Origin: a virus
Length of the DNA: 42,109 nt
IMG/VR virus record: IMGVR_UViG_3300009102_000068
Coordinates: 1 to 42,109 of that record
Reading direction: 5' to 3' (one strand)
The translations under genes and the position numbers were made by a program. Shown here in pieces: positions 31,170 to 39,587 of the stretch (within the stretch, counting starts at the first letter, position 1; each line of letters begins with the position of its first letter). Below the pieces are notes generated by a model. That model saw only the letters and a program-made list of their open reading frames with translations, did no database searches and had not been told where the DNA came from.

Positions 31170-31516
31170 TACGGGATCCCCACTACAACGCTGGCATCGG
31201 TTCCGGTGAAAGCCGTGACGTTGAGCCGGTAGATGCCGGTCCTACCAACGTCATTACGAGCTGCCGGGGTGGCCGCGAAGTCGATTGATCCGATCACCGA
31301 GAAGGTCTGACCGCCATCCAGGGATACCTCAATGTCGCAGTTCAGGACGGTGAAGGTTCCCTTGGATTGAAAGGTCACATTCGTCATATCCATGGAAAAA
31401 TCCTGGGGTAAGACGAAGCGGTTGGTAGCGTCCAGGCCGGTGCCTACTGCCGTGTCGATGGCCAGGAAATTGACTTGGCCTTTTCGGATGATCGGGGCTA
31501 TTGTGTTTTCAACCAT
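31169..31516 (-). CDS. Small beta-rich structural protein
   Basis: This 115-residue protein starts at 31516, preceded by GGAGG with good spacing. Beta-rich pattern (VTFQSKGTFTVLNCDIEVSL ends in DGG, then GIYRLNVTAFTG) suggests a small jelly-roll or Ig-like virion protein, possibly capsid decoration. No family named. Confidence 0.65.
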   Translation of the reverse strand: MVENTIAPIIRKGQVNFLAIDTAVGTGLDATNRFVLPQDFSMDMTNVTFQSKGTFTVLNCDIEVSLDGGQTFSVIGSIDFAATPAARNDVGRTGIYRLNVTAFTGTDASVVVGIP

Positions 31517-31532
31517 TTTGCTTCCTCCTACT

Positions 31533-31733
31533 CTACATCGTAAAAGAGACAATAATCCAGAACACGATGATGAATTTATTTACGTCAAAGGTGTTCATGG
31601 GGTAAGTGTTGACCAGATAGCGCCACTCCAAGTGTAGGCCTCCGTGGCGCTCCCGCCAGTGGGTTACATCGCCAACAGGGGGTACGGCAGCGTCGAAAGT
31701 CCAGTCCCTTGAGAGCGTTCCATCACCTAACAT
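31533..31733 (-). CDS. Short protein with C-terminal membrane segment
   Basis: This is a 66-residue protein. The last 16 residues (KFIIVFWIIVSFTM) are strongly hydrophobic; the rest is soluble and Trp-rich. It starts in a TAATG overlap. A tail-anchored membrane protein inside the virion cluster is unusual, but the frame and overlap are convincing. Confidence 0.55.
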   Translation of the reverse strand: MLGDGTLSRDWTFDAAVPPVGDVTHWRERHGGLHLEWRYLVNTYPMNTFDVNKFIIVFWIIVSFTM

Positions 31734-33751
31734 TATGCGGGGTCGATCTCCGATATTGGGTTGCCAAAGGTGGTCGTAACCGCTGCGGTCCAGGCCACGG
31801 TACTGTCATCTTCCTCGAACACCGAGAGCGTTCCGGCAACGATAGCTCTGCGGTTTCTGATGGCCCGGAAGGCGTCTTGGATGGTGCGGCCACCATCGGA
31901 GCCGGCCCCGATGTTCCGGGCCAGGATCCTGTCGGCTATCTCCCGCCCGAAGTCAATATCCATGGCATCGGCTGTGATCGCATCGGTGACGAAGCCGCCT
32001 ACGGGGGCGTAAATCAACACCAAATCGTTGACTGCCGTGGTGAAAATACCGGGGTCGGCCTTCAAGGTCACGCCCCTAGAGCTACCCACATAATTCAAGA
32101 TTGTGCCGTAAGTCTTTTGAAATCCCGAGGTTTGGTCGATAATTACGATCAAGCAGTTGTTATAGGCGTCATCATCCAGGGATCCACCGTTCAGGGTAAA
32201 TAAAGTCTGAGAAATGTGGGACAGTATGGTGGTCTGAAGCATGAGCGTTCCACCAAGGGCCTCGCCCGTACTCCCACTGGCATCGTGATCGGCTTTATTC
32301 TCATCCCAAACAGCGTCAGCTATGTCGGCGGCTGTCGGGCCTCCCCCTCCACTGTCAGCGATGGCCTGGAGCGAATCAGTGGTCCGGTCAAAGACTTCCG
32401 TTCCATCGTCAGCAATTTGGTCGAAAATGGACCCGGAAACCACGGCGGTAGAGAAGGTCACGGAACGCTTCGTCAGCTCACTGATAATCAAGCCAGCCGA
32501 GTCTGCGGATCCGTGAGCGGATACAACGTCCTCGTCCCACACCGCGTCAGCGATGGCTTCAGCCGTGGCTGCCTGGAAGCCGAGGGTTACGTTGATGGTG
32601 CTGTTTGCCAAGAAAGAACCGGCGCTATCGTCAATCGAAACCGGAATCGTCCACCATCCCCCGTTGTCGGTAGTCGCTCCACTGACTGTGGCCTGGACAA
32701 AGTTCCCGCCGCCTCCGCTTTCTCTGGAAAGAAGGATCTTGTCGTTGACCGCCAGCTTGCCAAGAATCTCGTCGGCGTTGAAGCCGGTATTCGTGGTGGA
32801 GCTGATATAAATTTCAGTGATCGCAACGAAACTACCATTGTCGGCCTTTACGTCACCCGAGCCCGGATCCGTAGCCCCGGTGTCGGTATCCCATCGGTAG
32901 GCCGCCGTGATGAACCCACCACCCGAGAGAGGCACGTTCTCCAGGGCCTTGGCTGTGTACCGGGCCAGCCCTTCACCGTCATCCTCAAGTATTTCATTCC
33001 ATAGAGCGCCGGCCACTCCCGGAATAGCTGACGGGTCGTAATTCACGGCAAACAGGTGATCCAGGTGGATGGCAACCAGGCCATCGTCAACCTGCGTTCT
33101 GACCTGGGCCGTGGAAATGTCGTTGAAATTGGTGCTGGCCGTAAGGATCCTGACAGTCTCAGCCCACACAGTTGCAGATATGGCGGCAGCAGTAGGATCA
33201 TTGAAATTGGTATTCGCGGTCAGGATTCTCACTGTCTCGGACCACACAGCGGTAGATATGGCCGCAGCGGAAGGATTGTTGAAAGAGCCGACCCACAGAG
33301 CCGGGGCCGCTATGTCGTCAATGCTGGCCACGTTCACATCGGGAAGGCCTCCAGAAAGGACCACGGCACTCGCCAGGAAACTGCCCACGCTGACACGCCC
33401 ATTGGCATCGAAGCCAGCGGCTCCATCGCCAAAGAGCGCATCGAAAATCACTTGCGGAAGCACCCACCAACTTTTCCAAAACGGCAGGAAGGTTGCGGGA
33501 TCCTGCACGTTCAGAAGCAGCTCGCCCACGGTGTCGGTGTCGGCTACCGTGAAGTCATCGAAGTACCAACCGTCCGAATCGTGGGTGGAGTTCCCTGTTT
33601 CGCTTGACGCGGCGTAGGCTGCCCCATCCTTGGAGATTCGGCGCAAGGCCTGGGTGATGGTCAGGGCTTCTTCCTCGGTTACTCCGTCAGTGGCGTCTAG
33701 GAACGGCCCGAAACGGATGCTCTGTATGGTGCTTTGACGTAGAAAGGGCAT
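31733..33751 (-). CDS. Large appendage/tail protein with VW(S/D)E repeats
   Basis: This is a 672-residue protein. A unit of about 27 residues (AAAIS-x2-VW-x-ETVRILTA, then TNFND) is repeated in tandem around residues 165-215. Further AVWDE boxes follow near 400 and 480 (DAVWDED, DAVWDEN). Such repeats are found in phage baseplate or fibre stalk proteins. The N-terminus (MPFLRQSTIQSIRFGPFLDATDG) and the rest are beta-rich and acidic. A host-contact or decoration role is inferred. Confidence 0.62.
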   Translation of the reverse strand: MPFLRQSTIQSIRFGPFLDATDGVTEEEALTITQALRRISKDGAAYAASSETGNSTHDSDGWYFDDFTVADTDTVGELLLNVQDPATFLPFWKSWWVLPQVIFDALFGDGAAGFDANGRVSVGSFLASAVVLSGGLPDVNVASIDDIAAPALWVGSFNNPSAAAISTAVWSETVRILTANTNFNDPTAAAISATVWAETVRILTASTNFNDISTAQVRTQVDDGLVAIHLDHLFAVNYDPSAIPGVAGALWNEILEDDGEGLARYTAKALENVPLSGGGFITAAYRWDTDTGATDPGSGDVKADNGSFVAITEIYISSTTNTGFNADEILGKLAVNDKILLSRESGGGGNFVQATVSGATTDNGGWWTIPVSIDDSAGSFLANSTINVTLGFQAATAEAIADAVWDEDVVSAHGSADSAGLIISELTKRSVTFSTAVVSGSIFDQIADDGTEVFDRTTDSLQAIADSGGGGPTAADIADAVWDENKADHDASGSTGEALGGTLMLQTTILSHISQTLFTLNGGSLDDDAYNNCLIVIIDQTSGFQKTYGTILNYVGSSRGVTLKADPGIFTTAVNDLVLIYAPVGGFVTDAITADAMDIDFGREIADRILARNIGAGSDGGRTIQDAFRAIRNRRAIVAGTLSVFEEDDSTVAWTAAVTTTFGNPISEIDPA

Positions 33752-33752
33752 A

Positions 33753-35006
33753 TCAAATCACTTGATTCTGACGGCGTTGACGGTAACTGTTCAGGGCTAC
33801 CGGGATCGGGAGCCCTCCGGGAGCAGCTTCTTCCTCAAGAGCATAGTACCCGATGATGGTGGCAGCTCCCGTATTCGGATCCCACTCAAAAGAGGGCGTC
33901 GAATCGGTAATCGCATCGGGAGTGGCTGAAGCCTGGATCCCGTTGGTGTTGAGATCCTGTGAAATCTGCAAAACCTCCGAGGCATGGGTGCGCGAGTGAG
34001 AATCGGTGGCGTCATTCTGTTGGGCTGTCTCGATACAGCTCTGCCCGTCACCCCCGTCATAGGCTCCGTGAGCTACACGGCAGTTGTTGGTGTTGGTTTC
34101 TGAAGTGCCTACGTCACAGGCCGAGGACAGCCAATAGAACTGAGGCGTGAACCCCAAATCAGGCATCTGTTGGGTGACAGGGGCCGCGCCTATGTCCTTG
34201 GTGAAAGTCCCAATGTCGATCCCGAGGGTGCCGTTGAAGGTCACGCACAGCACAAACCAAATATCCGCTCCCCCGGTGTCTGCCGTGGGTACGTTCTCAT
34301 AGGTGAAACCATCGCTGTTCATGGCCAGAATCGTCACTCCCCAATCGGCAAAATTCAGGTCCATCTGGCCGGCAATCTGGTTCTCCACCAGGACGCTGCC
34401 CTTATCGGCCTGGTTATTGTTGCCCTGGAAAGCAAACAGTACCCACTCATCCGTACCGTCAGACACACCGAAGCTCTGATAGGAGTGTTCCGATTGATTG
34501 TTGACTGCGTTCCCGCTACAGATAGCCAGGACAATCTCGGGCTGGAAGCCTACTCCGGTGAATGGGCTACTGGCATCGTTTGAGGGTACGTTTCCGACAA
34601 AAGTTTGGCAATCATCGCCACCGAAAATCACGAAGTTGACAATCTGACCGGCAGAAAAACTCCCATAGGTCAGGGTCACATCGTTGGCGTTCATGGCCGC
34701 TGCCGTAATGGTGAGAATTTCGCTATCGTCTGTGGGATCTTCCAGGTCCAGAACCAGGGCGTCACTGTTGGATCGACGGGTGTTGACAAGGGAAGTCTGA
34801 TCGGTGTTGTGAAGAACAGATCGGTCAACCGAGCCATCGCTGATCCCATGGTTCATTACCGAGTGGATCTGCTCGGTGTCCAGGAGAGTATTGTTGGTGC
34901 AGCACAGGTGGATCGCCTTGGCGTCATTCCCTTTATCCGTTATGTCGATAACGGTAGTTCCTGAAGCCGGCGTAATGAACTGCCCTGTCTTAATCCATCC
35001 AGCCAT
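33753..35006 (-). CDS. Large surface protein, probably virion-associated
   Basis: This is a 417-residue protein. Acidic, Thr/Ser/Asn-rich and beta-rich, with motifs TLTYGSFSAGQIVNFVIFGG and SSACDVGTSET. The end (ALEEEAAPGGLPIP then a short basic tail) resembles a particle-attachment tail. It starts in a TAATG overlap with the Fn3-like gene. No known enzymatic motif; role in the virion surface is inferred from composition and position. Confidence 0.6.
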   Translation of the reverse strand: MAGWIKTGQFITPASGTTVIDITDKGNDAKAIHLCCTNNTLLDTEQIHSVMNHGISDGSVDRSVLHNTDQTSLVNTRRSNSDALVLDLEDPTDDSEILTITAAAMNANDVTLTYGSFSAGQIVNFVIFGGDDCQTFVGNVPSNDASSPFTGVGFQPEIVLAICSGNAVNNQSEHSYQSFGVSDGTDEWVLFAFQGNNNQADKGSVLVENQIAGQMDLNFADWGVTILAMNSDGFTYENVPTADTGGADIWFVLCVTFNGTLGIDIGTFTKDIGAAPVTQQMPDLGFTPQFYWLSSACDVGTSETNTNNCRVAHGAYDGGDGQSCIETAQQNDATDSHSRTHASEVLQISQDLNTNGIQASATPDAITDSTPSFEWDPNTGAATIIGYYALEEEAAPGGLPIPVALNSYRQRRQNQVI

Positions 35007-35494
35007 TAAGGGTTCACCCTCGGCCCCGAATAGAAGCTGGCTGTCACGATATTTTCATCCCCGTTGATGATGAACACCACCATTGTCGTCGGCCTGGGGG
35101 CTCCGGGCTTACCCGGTGCATCGGGGTTGAGCCAGCGGATCGTGAGGGAGTCCGAGAAGATGCTTTCATTCCCGCTCGTATTCCGGGCTGTCACGCGATA
35201 GACGTAATCCTGGGTGACGAACACCACGGGGCCGGGCTCGGTCCATTGGATCGGATCCGGTCCCTGCGCCACAGTGGCCACTTCAACGAAGGCAGGACAG
35301 TTGGGGGGAGCTGGCACCGGATCGGTGCAATCGGCATCAGCTCGGTAAACCCCGTAATCCACCATATCGGACTCGGTGTTGGCATCCCAATAGATCGGCA
35401 GCCCGAAGGTGTGATCCACGGTCTGCCCGGATACCTCCACGAAGATCAGAAGCAGAAAGACGATGATGATGGTGGTCAGTGTTCCTCGGCTCAT
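35006..35494 (-). CDS. Signal-peptide protein with fibronectin-III-like domain
   Basis: This is a 162-residue protein. The N-terminal 24 residues are a signal-type hydrophobic segment (TLTTIIIVFLLLIFVEVSG). Then comes a domain with W-DANTESDMVDYGVYRA and YVYRVTARNTSGNESIFSD, which is the classical fibronectin type III pattern. It starts in an ATGA overlap with the portal gene. Export to the host envelope, or a membrane-linked assembly role, would be unusual for a gene beside the portal. Confidence 0.7.
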   Translation of the reverse strand: MSRGTLTTIIIVFLLLIFVEVSGQTVDHTFGLPIYWDANTESDMVDYGVYRADADCTDPVPAPPNCPAFVEVATVAQGPDPIQWTEPGPVVFVTQDYVYRVTARNTSGNESIFSDSLTIRWLNPDAPGKPGAPRPTTMVVFIINGDENIVTASFYSGPRVNP

Positions 35495-37839
35495 TTTTTC
35501 CCCTTTGCTGGCGCTCTCGGCGGGGGCTTTTCCTGCTCTATTTGGAGCTTGCCGGCTGCTTCGGCCTGGGCCATCGCCGCGGTCATAATCAACTGTTTTT
35601 TCTCCGCTGCCGTTTCCTGCATTTGGATGGCTTCCTGGTGCTGTAGGGCATGGGCCTTGACGTTGATAAAACCCATCGGGTTCTGTTCCTTGGCCTTCTG
35701 GCCTTCTGAAGAATTGATCCAGATAGATAGCACTCCCAACTCGACGGGATGAACGTCGAAAACGTCAATTTCCACTGACGATTCAAAGCCTAGCTCTGAC
35801 TGAATCGGCATTTCCTCAAGCATCTGCGTGATCTCTTTCCACTGTTTGTCGCGGCTGGTATCACCGGGTATTTCCAGATCGTCCAGTCCGAGCAAATCCT
35901 TGAGCATCTTCATGTTCTCGGGGTGCTGTAGAATCTGAGCGAATTCCTCGTTGCCGGATCCCAAAAGCTCCATGAGGGTTCGGCGTTTCTGGACCCAAGT
36001 TTCTGGGAACTGTTCGTCGGTTTCCGAGTAGACCGTTATTGCTCCTTGTAGGTCATCGAGTCGAATCAACCGACTGTCGTGTTCCTGCCCCAATTCGCTC
36101 ATGGGGATCTCTAAATCCTCGTTCCGGTTGTCCCGGTAGACCATGACCCCCTTGACCATGCAGTTGTCCCAGAAGGTTTTGATGGCGCGCCAGAAGATGC
36201 CTTGCCGGCCAAGCGCCTGATCTCGGCTCATCGCATATCCACTGGCTGTGTCAATGTTTGCGGCAGAGCCGCCCATCAGCGATGGGAAAGCCCCAACTTG
36301 GAACTGGCCCATAGGGCCGGCAAGATCGTTGATATATCGGTAGGTTTCAGACGCCAGGGGCGTAGGTTGTGGTTGAAAAAAGGCGTCCCGGACCCTCCCC
36401 GTTGCCGGTGGCGTGACGGGGTAGTGACTCCCAGGTTCGGCGGTGGTGTCCTCGATGGCATCGAAGTCCAGGACGCTATCATCGGCATAGATTGGCGGGA
36501 TGCCGAATTCGATATTCTCTACGACTAAATTGTTCAGGGTGTTGTAACGCTCTTGGATGGACACCAAAGCGGTCCCGATGGCCGGCCTGTTCTGCCCGTC
36601 ACCGGGCATCGCGTTCATCACCGTCCAGTGGTCATCCATGTTCTCATTCCGGGCCTCGGCAAACTGATCGGCAGCGAAAGCGCAGTACACGCCATCCGGG
36701 AAAAGTCGGTACAGCTCGTTGCGGATAGCCTCATCAGCGATCCCCTCAAAAACATAGGGCCGTAGCCAGCAACGGTCAAAGGTAATCAGGTTGGCCGATG
36801 GGGTGCCGGCCTCGTCATAGATGCCGCTGTAGTGGAGCCGCAGCCGCACCTGGCGCTCGTAGGTATCCTCGCCACCTGAAGGCGTTTCCTGAGAGATTTT
36901 TTCCCGAATATGGGGGTAGGTTGCCTGAAGTTTTGCCCTGTGGATCTCCGTAGACCAAATCAGATAGGGGAATTCGTGTTGGGTGTTGCACCACATCGGG
37001 GTTCGCACTTCCAGGGCTCCGAAAACGTCCAGTACCTCCTGGCCCTTCGCTATCCGCTGGCTGCCAGTCTGCTGCGGAACCGTGTAGGGCTCCGGGGTCA
37101 TCAGGGAACTTTCATCCAGGGGGGATCCGCACTCGGGGCAAAGATTGTCCTGGGGGAAGTCGCTCATTGGCGTTTGTCCACCACACTCGGGGCAAGAGTA
37201 CGCGGCTTCCTCTCCGGGGAGCTGAATTTGCTGTTCTCCGTATTCCGGTACGTCCTCCCATCCGAATCTCAGGCCATCCTGAACGTAGCGCATATACCCG
37301 GCAACCTTGCCATCGGTCCAACAGAAGTAGCCGATCCGCTCCATTAGTGCGCTGGCCTCGTTGTTCCGCTGGATCAATTTGATGACTTCGTTCCCGACCT
37401 TGGCCGTGGTCACATCTTCGGGCTGTTTGCTGGATTGTGGGAAAAGGCGTGTTACCGGCTTACTCTGTGATAACACAGAGATTATGGAGAGGCCAAAGGC
37501 CTGGTAGATGTTGGTGACGAAGCTGTACCGAGGCATCTGATCCGAGATAAAATCCCGGTTGTAAAGGGTTTCAAAGGGGAATCTCCACTCCTGATCCGAC
37601 TCGGCCCACCAAATGTTCTGGATGCCCTTCCAATACTCTCTGGCTTGCTTCGCCTTCTTCACTTCCTCGCGCCTGGCCGAGAGAGTTTCGTCCTTCATTT
37701 CCGCGATGATGGAGCGCAGCGATGACTTGATTGCGTCCGGGAGAGCTTCCATGAACTTCCCGTAGCCGGGGCCGCTCAGTGGGGCGTCAAGTTCTCCATC
37801 TATATTCCCCAACGGGTATGAGGCAGTTGTGAGTCCCAT
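35491..37839 (-). CDS. Portal protein with zinc-ribbon insertion
   Basis: This is a 782-residue protein, the large size typical of podovirus portals. Features: an N-terminal helical part (KQAREYWKGIQNIWW), a wing/stem region, a CPECGG ... CPECGS zinc ribbon near residues 218-240, a stem helix (VKLIQ-type), a long alpha-helical barrel and a Lys/Pro-rich C-terminus (PPPRAPAKGKK). It follows small proteins and terL, the normal packaging order. The zinc ribbon is an insertion relative to standard portals. Confidence 0.8.
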   Translation of the reverse strand: MGLTTASYPLGNIDGELDAPLSGPGYGKFMEALPDAIKSSLRSIIAEMKDETLSARREEVKKAKQAREYWKGIQNIWWAESDQEWRFPFETLYNRDFISDQMPRYSFVTNIYQAFGLSIISVLSQSKPVTRLFPQSSKQPEDVTTAKVGNEVIKLIQRNNEASALMERIGYFCWTDGKVAGYMRYVQDGLRFGWEDVPEYGEQQIQLPGEEAAYSCPECGGQTPMSDFPQDNLCPECGSPLDESSLMTPEPYTVPQQTGSQRIAKGQEVLDVFGALEVRTPMWCNTQHEFPYLIWSTEIHRAKLQATYPHIREKISQETPSGGEDTYERQVRLRLHYSGIYDEAGTPSANLITFDRCWLRPYVFEGIADEAIRNELYRLFPDGVYCAFAADQFAEARNENMDDHWTVMNAMPGDGQNRPAIGTALVSIQERYNTLNNLVVENIEFGIPPIYADDSVLDFDAIEDTTAEPGSHYPVTPPATGRVRDAFFQPQPTPLASETYRYINDLAGPMGQFQVGAFPSLMGGSAANIDTASGYAMSRDQALGRQGIFWRAIKTFWDNCMVKGVMVYRDNRNEDLEIPMSELGQEHDSRLIRLDDLQGAITVYSETDEQFPETWVQKRRTLMELLGSGNEEFAQILQHPENMKMLKDLLGLDDLEIPGDTSRDKQWKEITQMLEEMPIQSELGFESSVEIDVFDVHPVELGVLSIWINSSEGQKAKEQNPMGFINVKAHALQHQEAIQMQETAAEKKQLIMTAAMAQAEAAGKLQIEQEKPPPRAPAKGKK

Positions 37840-37842
37840 CGC

Positions 37843-38115
37843 CTAACGTCCCATTCCAAAGAGGCTTGAAAGGATCCCAGGCCTACCACCACCACCGGCG
37901 GCAGCCGTTCTCCTGCTTCCAGCCCCGCCCCATCGCGCACCACCACCCCCACCAATATCCCTGGGCTGTGGCCGCTGTGGCTGTCTGAATTGGGACAGGA
38001 AGGATTCAACGCCACCCCCGGCAGCCCCCGCTCCCCTGCCTCTGGACTTTCTCTTGCTCCCGCCCTTACCACCACCAATAGGGGCCGCTTGTGAAAAGGC
38101 TCCTCGTCTACCCAT
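37843..38115 (-). CDS. Gly/Arg-rich small protein
   Basis: This 90-residue protein starts at 38115 behind GGGAGG. More than a third of residues are glycine, with many Arg, Ala and Pro. It is disordered and basic. It ends three bases before the portal start. It may bind DNA or the portal; no family recognised. Confidence 0.55.
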   Translation of the reverse strand: MGRRGAFSQAAPIGGGKGGSKRKSRGRGAGAAGGGVESFLSQFRQPQRPQPRDIGGGGGARWGGAGSRRTAAAGGGGRPGILSSLFGMGR

Positions 38116-38299
38116 GTTTCCTCCCAAAAAGTTTCTTCTTTTTCCGACTGTTGGCTATTTCGGGAAGCTCGTACATCGCGTGACCCTTCATCTTGCCGAC
38201 GATCTCTTTGGCGATGGCTATGGGCATCCCGTTATTCTTGCGGCCTTTGCCGGCCAGGACGGAATGAGCGTACCTGACCTGAGTTCGGGAATGAGGCAT
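38108..38299 (-). CDS. Small basic protein of the packaging cluster
   Basis: This 63-residue protein is Lys/Arg-rich with a KGRKNNGMPIAIAKEIVGKMKG segment that reads like a short helix pair. It starts in a TGATG overlap. No family recognised. Confidence 0.6.
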   Translation of the reverse strand: MPHSRTQVRYAHSVLAGKGRKNNGMPIAIAKEIVGKMKGHAMYELPEIANSRKKKKLFGRKHG

Positions 38300-38691
38300 C
38301 AGTAGCTCATCGACTTGGCGCCGTGGCTGCCATGGCTACTGTGGCTCATCGTTTTGCCCTTGTGGCGGTGGTCGTTGAAGGCCATCTTCACGAAGGCTTG
38401 AACTTCGCCAACGGTGTTGAAAACCTTGACGGTGGGCTCCATGTAGGCCATTTCCATCGACCCGTTCTTCTTCATTTTCTTTTCATAGGGTTCTTCCCAA
38501 TGACACTTCACGACGAAGCCGTTTTCCGCGTACTCGATCTCCAGCCGGTTAATCATGTAGCCGGCCTTCTCGTAAGCTGCGGCCTTCTCTCCGTAGGCCT
38601 TCATCGAAGCATCTTTCTTGCTCCCCCCGCCCTGCATCATCTTCCCGTAGGCTGGATTCGCGTAGTGATCGCCCTTTTCATTGTGCGGCAT
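38299..38691 (-). CDS. Hypothetical Lys/His/Ser-rich protein of the packaging cluster
   Basis: This is a 130-residue protein. The middle is an alpha/beta mix (INRLEIEYAENGFVVKCHW). The N-terminus is rich in Met/Lys/Gly and the C-terminus is His/Ser/Gly-rich (SHSSHGSHGAKS), which could bind metal. It overlaps the coiled-coil gene by 14 bases. No family recognised. Confidence 0.6.
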   Translation of the reverse strand: MPHNEKGDHYANPAYGKMMQGGGSKKDASMKAYGEKAAAYEKAGYMINRLEIEYAENGFVVKCHWEEPYEKKMKKNGSMEMAYMEPTVKVFNTVGEVQAFVKMAFNDHRHKGKTMSHSSHGSHGAKSMSY

Positions 38692-39052
38692 TTGTTTTCA
38701 TGGCCTCCTGTTTTTTCCGGTGGTCCCGGATTTCTTGTTCCATGGCGGCAGCTTCTCTATGGCTCTCCCGCTCAAGATCCCTTCTCAATTTGGCATGGGT
38801 TCCGGCCCCTACAACCGCCCTCATTTCTCCAGGCTCACGCGGCTGCTTGCCCACACTCCGCAGACCTTTCCCCCTGGCGCCCAAGTCCTGTAGATCGGGT
38901 GAGGGTATTTGCTGGATGCCCTTGCTGGCCAAGAGGGTGTGGTTGAGCCCGGCGATCTCCATGCGAATACGCACGATCTCCGTTTCCAGATACCGGACAT
39001 ATCTCGAGCGGAACAGGTCGATGAATCCGTTGATGAATTCCAGTAGCCTCAT
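38678..39052 (-). CDS. Coiled-coil protein of the packaging cluster
   Basis: This 124-residue protein starts at 39052 behind GGAGAG; the longer frame upstream overlaps the preceding gene. An N-terminal hydrophobic helix (MRLLEFINGFIDLFRSRYV) is followed by a coiled-coil-like region and a C-terminal charged helix (LRRDLERESHREAAAMEQEI). No family recognised. Confidence 0.6.
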   Translation of the reverse strand: MRLLEFINGFIDLFRSRYVRYLETEIVRIRMEIAGLNHTLLASKGIQQIPSPDLQDLGARGKGLRSVGKQPREPGEMRAVVGAGTHAKLRRDLERESHREAAAMEQEIRDHRKKQEAMKTNAAQ

Positions 39053-39054
39053 GG

Positions 39055-39333
39055 CTACTCTCCGGCCTTTTTCTTCGTGACTTTTTTCTTGTTGGTTTTC
39101 TTCTTGGGTTCTGCCTTGGGGTTTGGATCGTAGGAATCCAGTTCCATGACACAACCGCGCTTCTCTCCAATTTTCACCCGGAACAGCTCTCCGCGCATCC
39201 TGCCAAAAATGTCCTCCGCACCGTCAACGCGAACGACAACGATGTTGGCAGTTTTGCCTTCGATCTTGGCTATGAGGCAGTCGTGGGATTTATTGGCGAG
39301 GTCAACGTAGGTGGCTGCTTGGCCGACTTCCAT
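39055..39333 (-). CDS. Small protein with Lys-rich tail
   Basis: This 92-residue protein starts at 39333, with GGAGG seven bases upstream. A compact beta-rich domain (CLIAKIEGKTANIVVVRVDG) is followed by a strongly basic Lys/Thr tail. It is the first gene after the terL gap. Nucleic-acid or protein contact is possible; no family recognised. Confidence 0.62.
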   Translation of the reverse strand: MEVGQAATYVDLANKSHDCLIAKIEGKTANIVVVRVDGAEDIFGRMRGELFRVKIGEKRGCVMELDSYDPNPKAEPKKKTNKKKVTKKKAGE

Positions 39334-39587
39334 GGCGTTTCCTCCAGTGGAAAACGCCGACACTACCGTAAACTTGCGAAAGGATGCGCTCCCCGGATAA
39401 ACATGAAAACCGGGGAGCGCGAATGGAAAACGTCAAACCCAAAACAGGCTTCAGGCTATCACGGGATCTCTGACAGAATCAACCACGGAGCCGGGGAGAG
39501 CATGAACGTGCCTGTTCACTAAGCACCTCCGCTCGATAGGACTCATATTAAGCCCGTCGCTGCTTCACAGCAGGGAGACTCTCCCCG
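39334..39587. promoter_or_regulatory. Hairpin-rich gap after terL
   Basis: No gene is credible here. GCGCTCCCCGG (39386-39396) pairs with CCGGGGAGCGC (39410-39420), a perfect 11-bp stem with a 13-base loop. CGGGGAGAG (39492-39500) can pair with CTCTCCCCG (39579-39587), which abuts the terL stop. A small CTGC/GCAG hairpin lies between them. No T-tract follows the 11-bp stem on the minus strand. The GGAGG ribosome site of the next gene is at the left end. Confidence 0.6.

Noticed and set aside
39403-39522. 39-codon plus-strand ORF in the gap after terL
   Set aside because: It runs through the hairpin, has no ribosome site and lies against the direction of all other genes.
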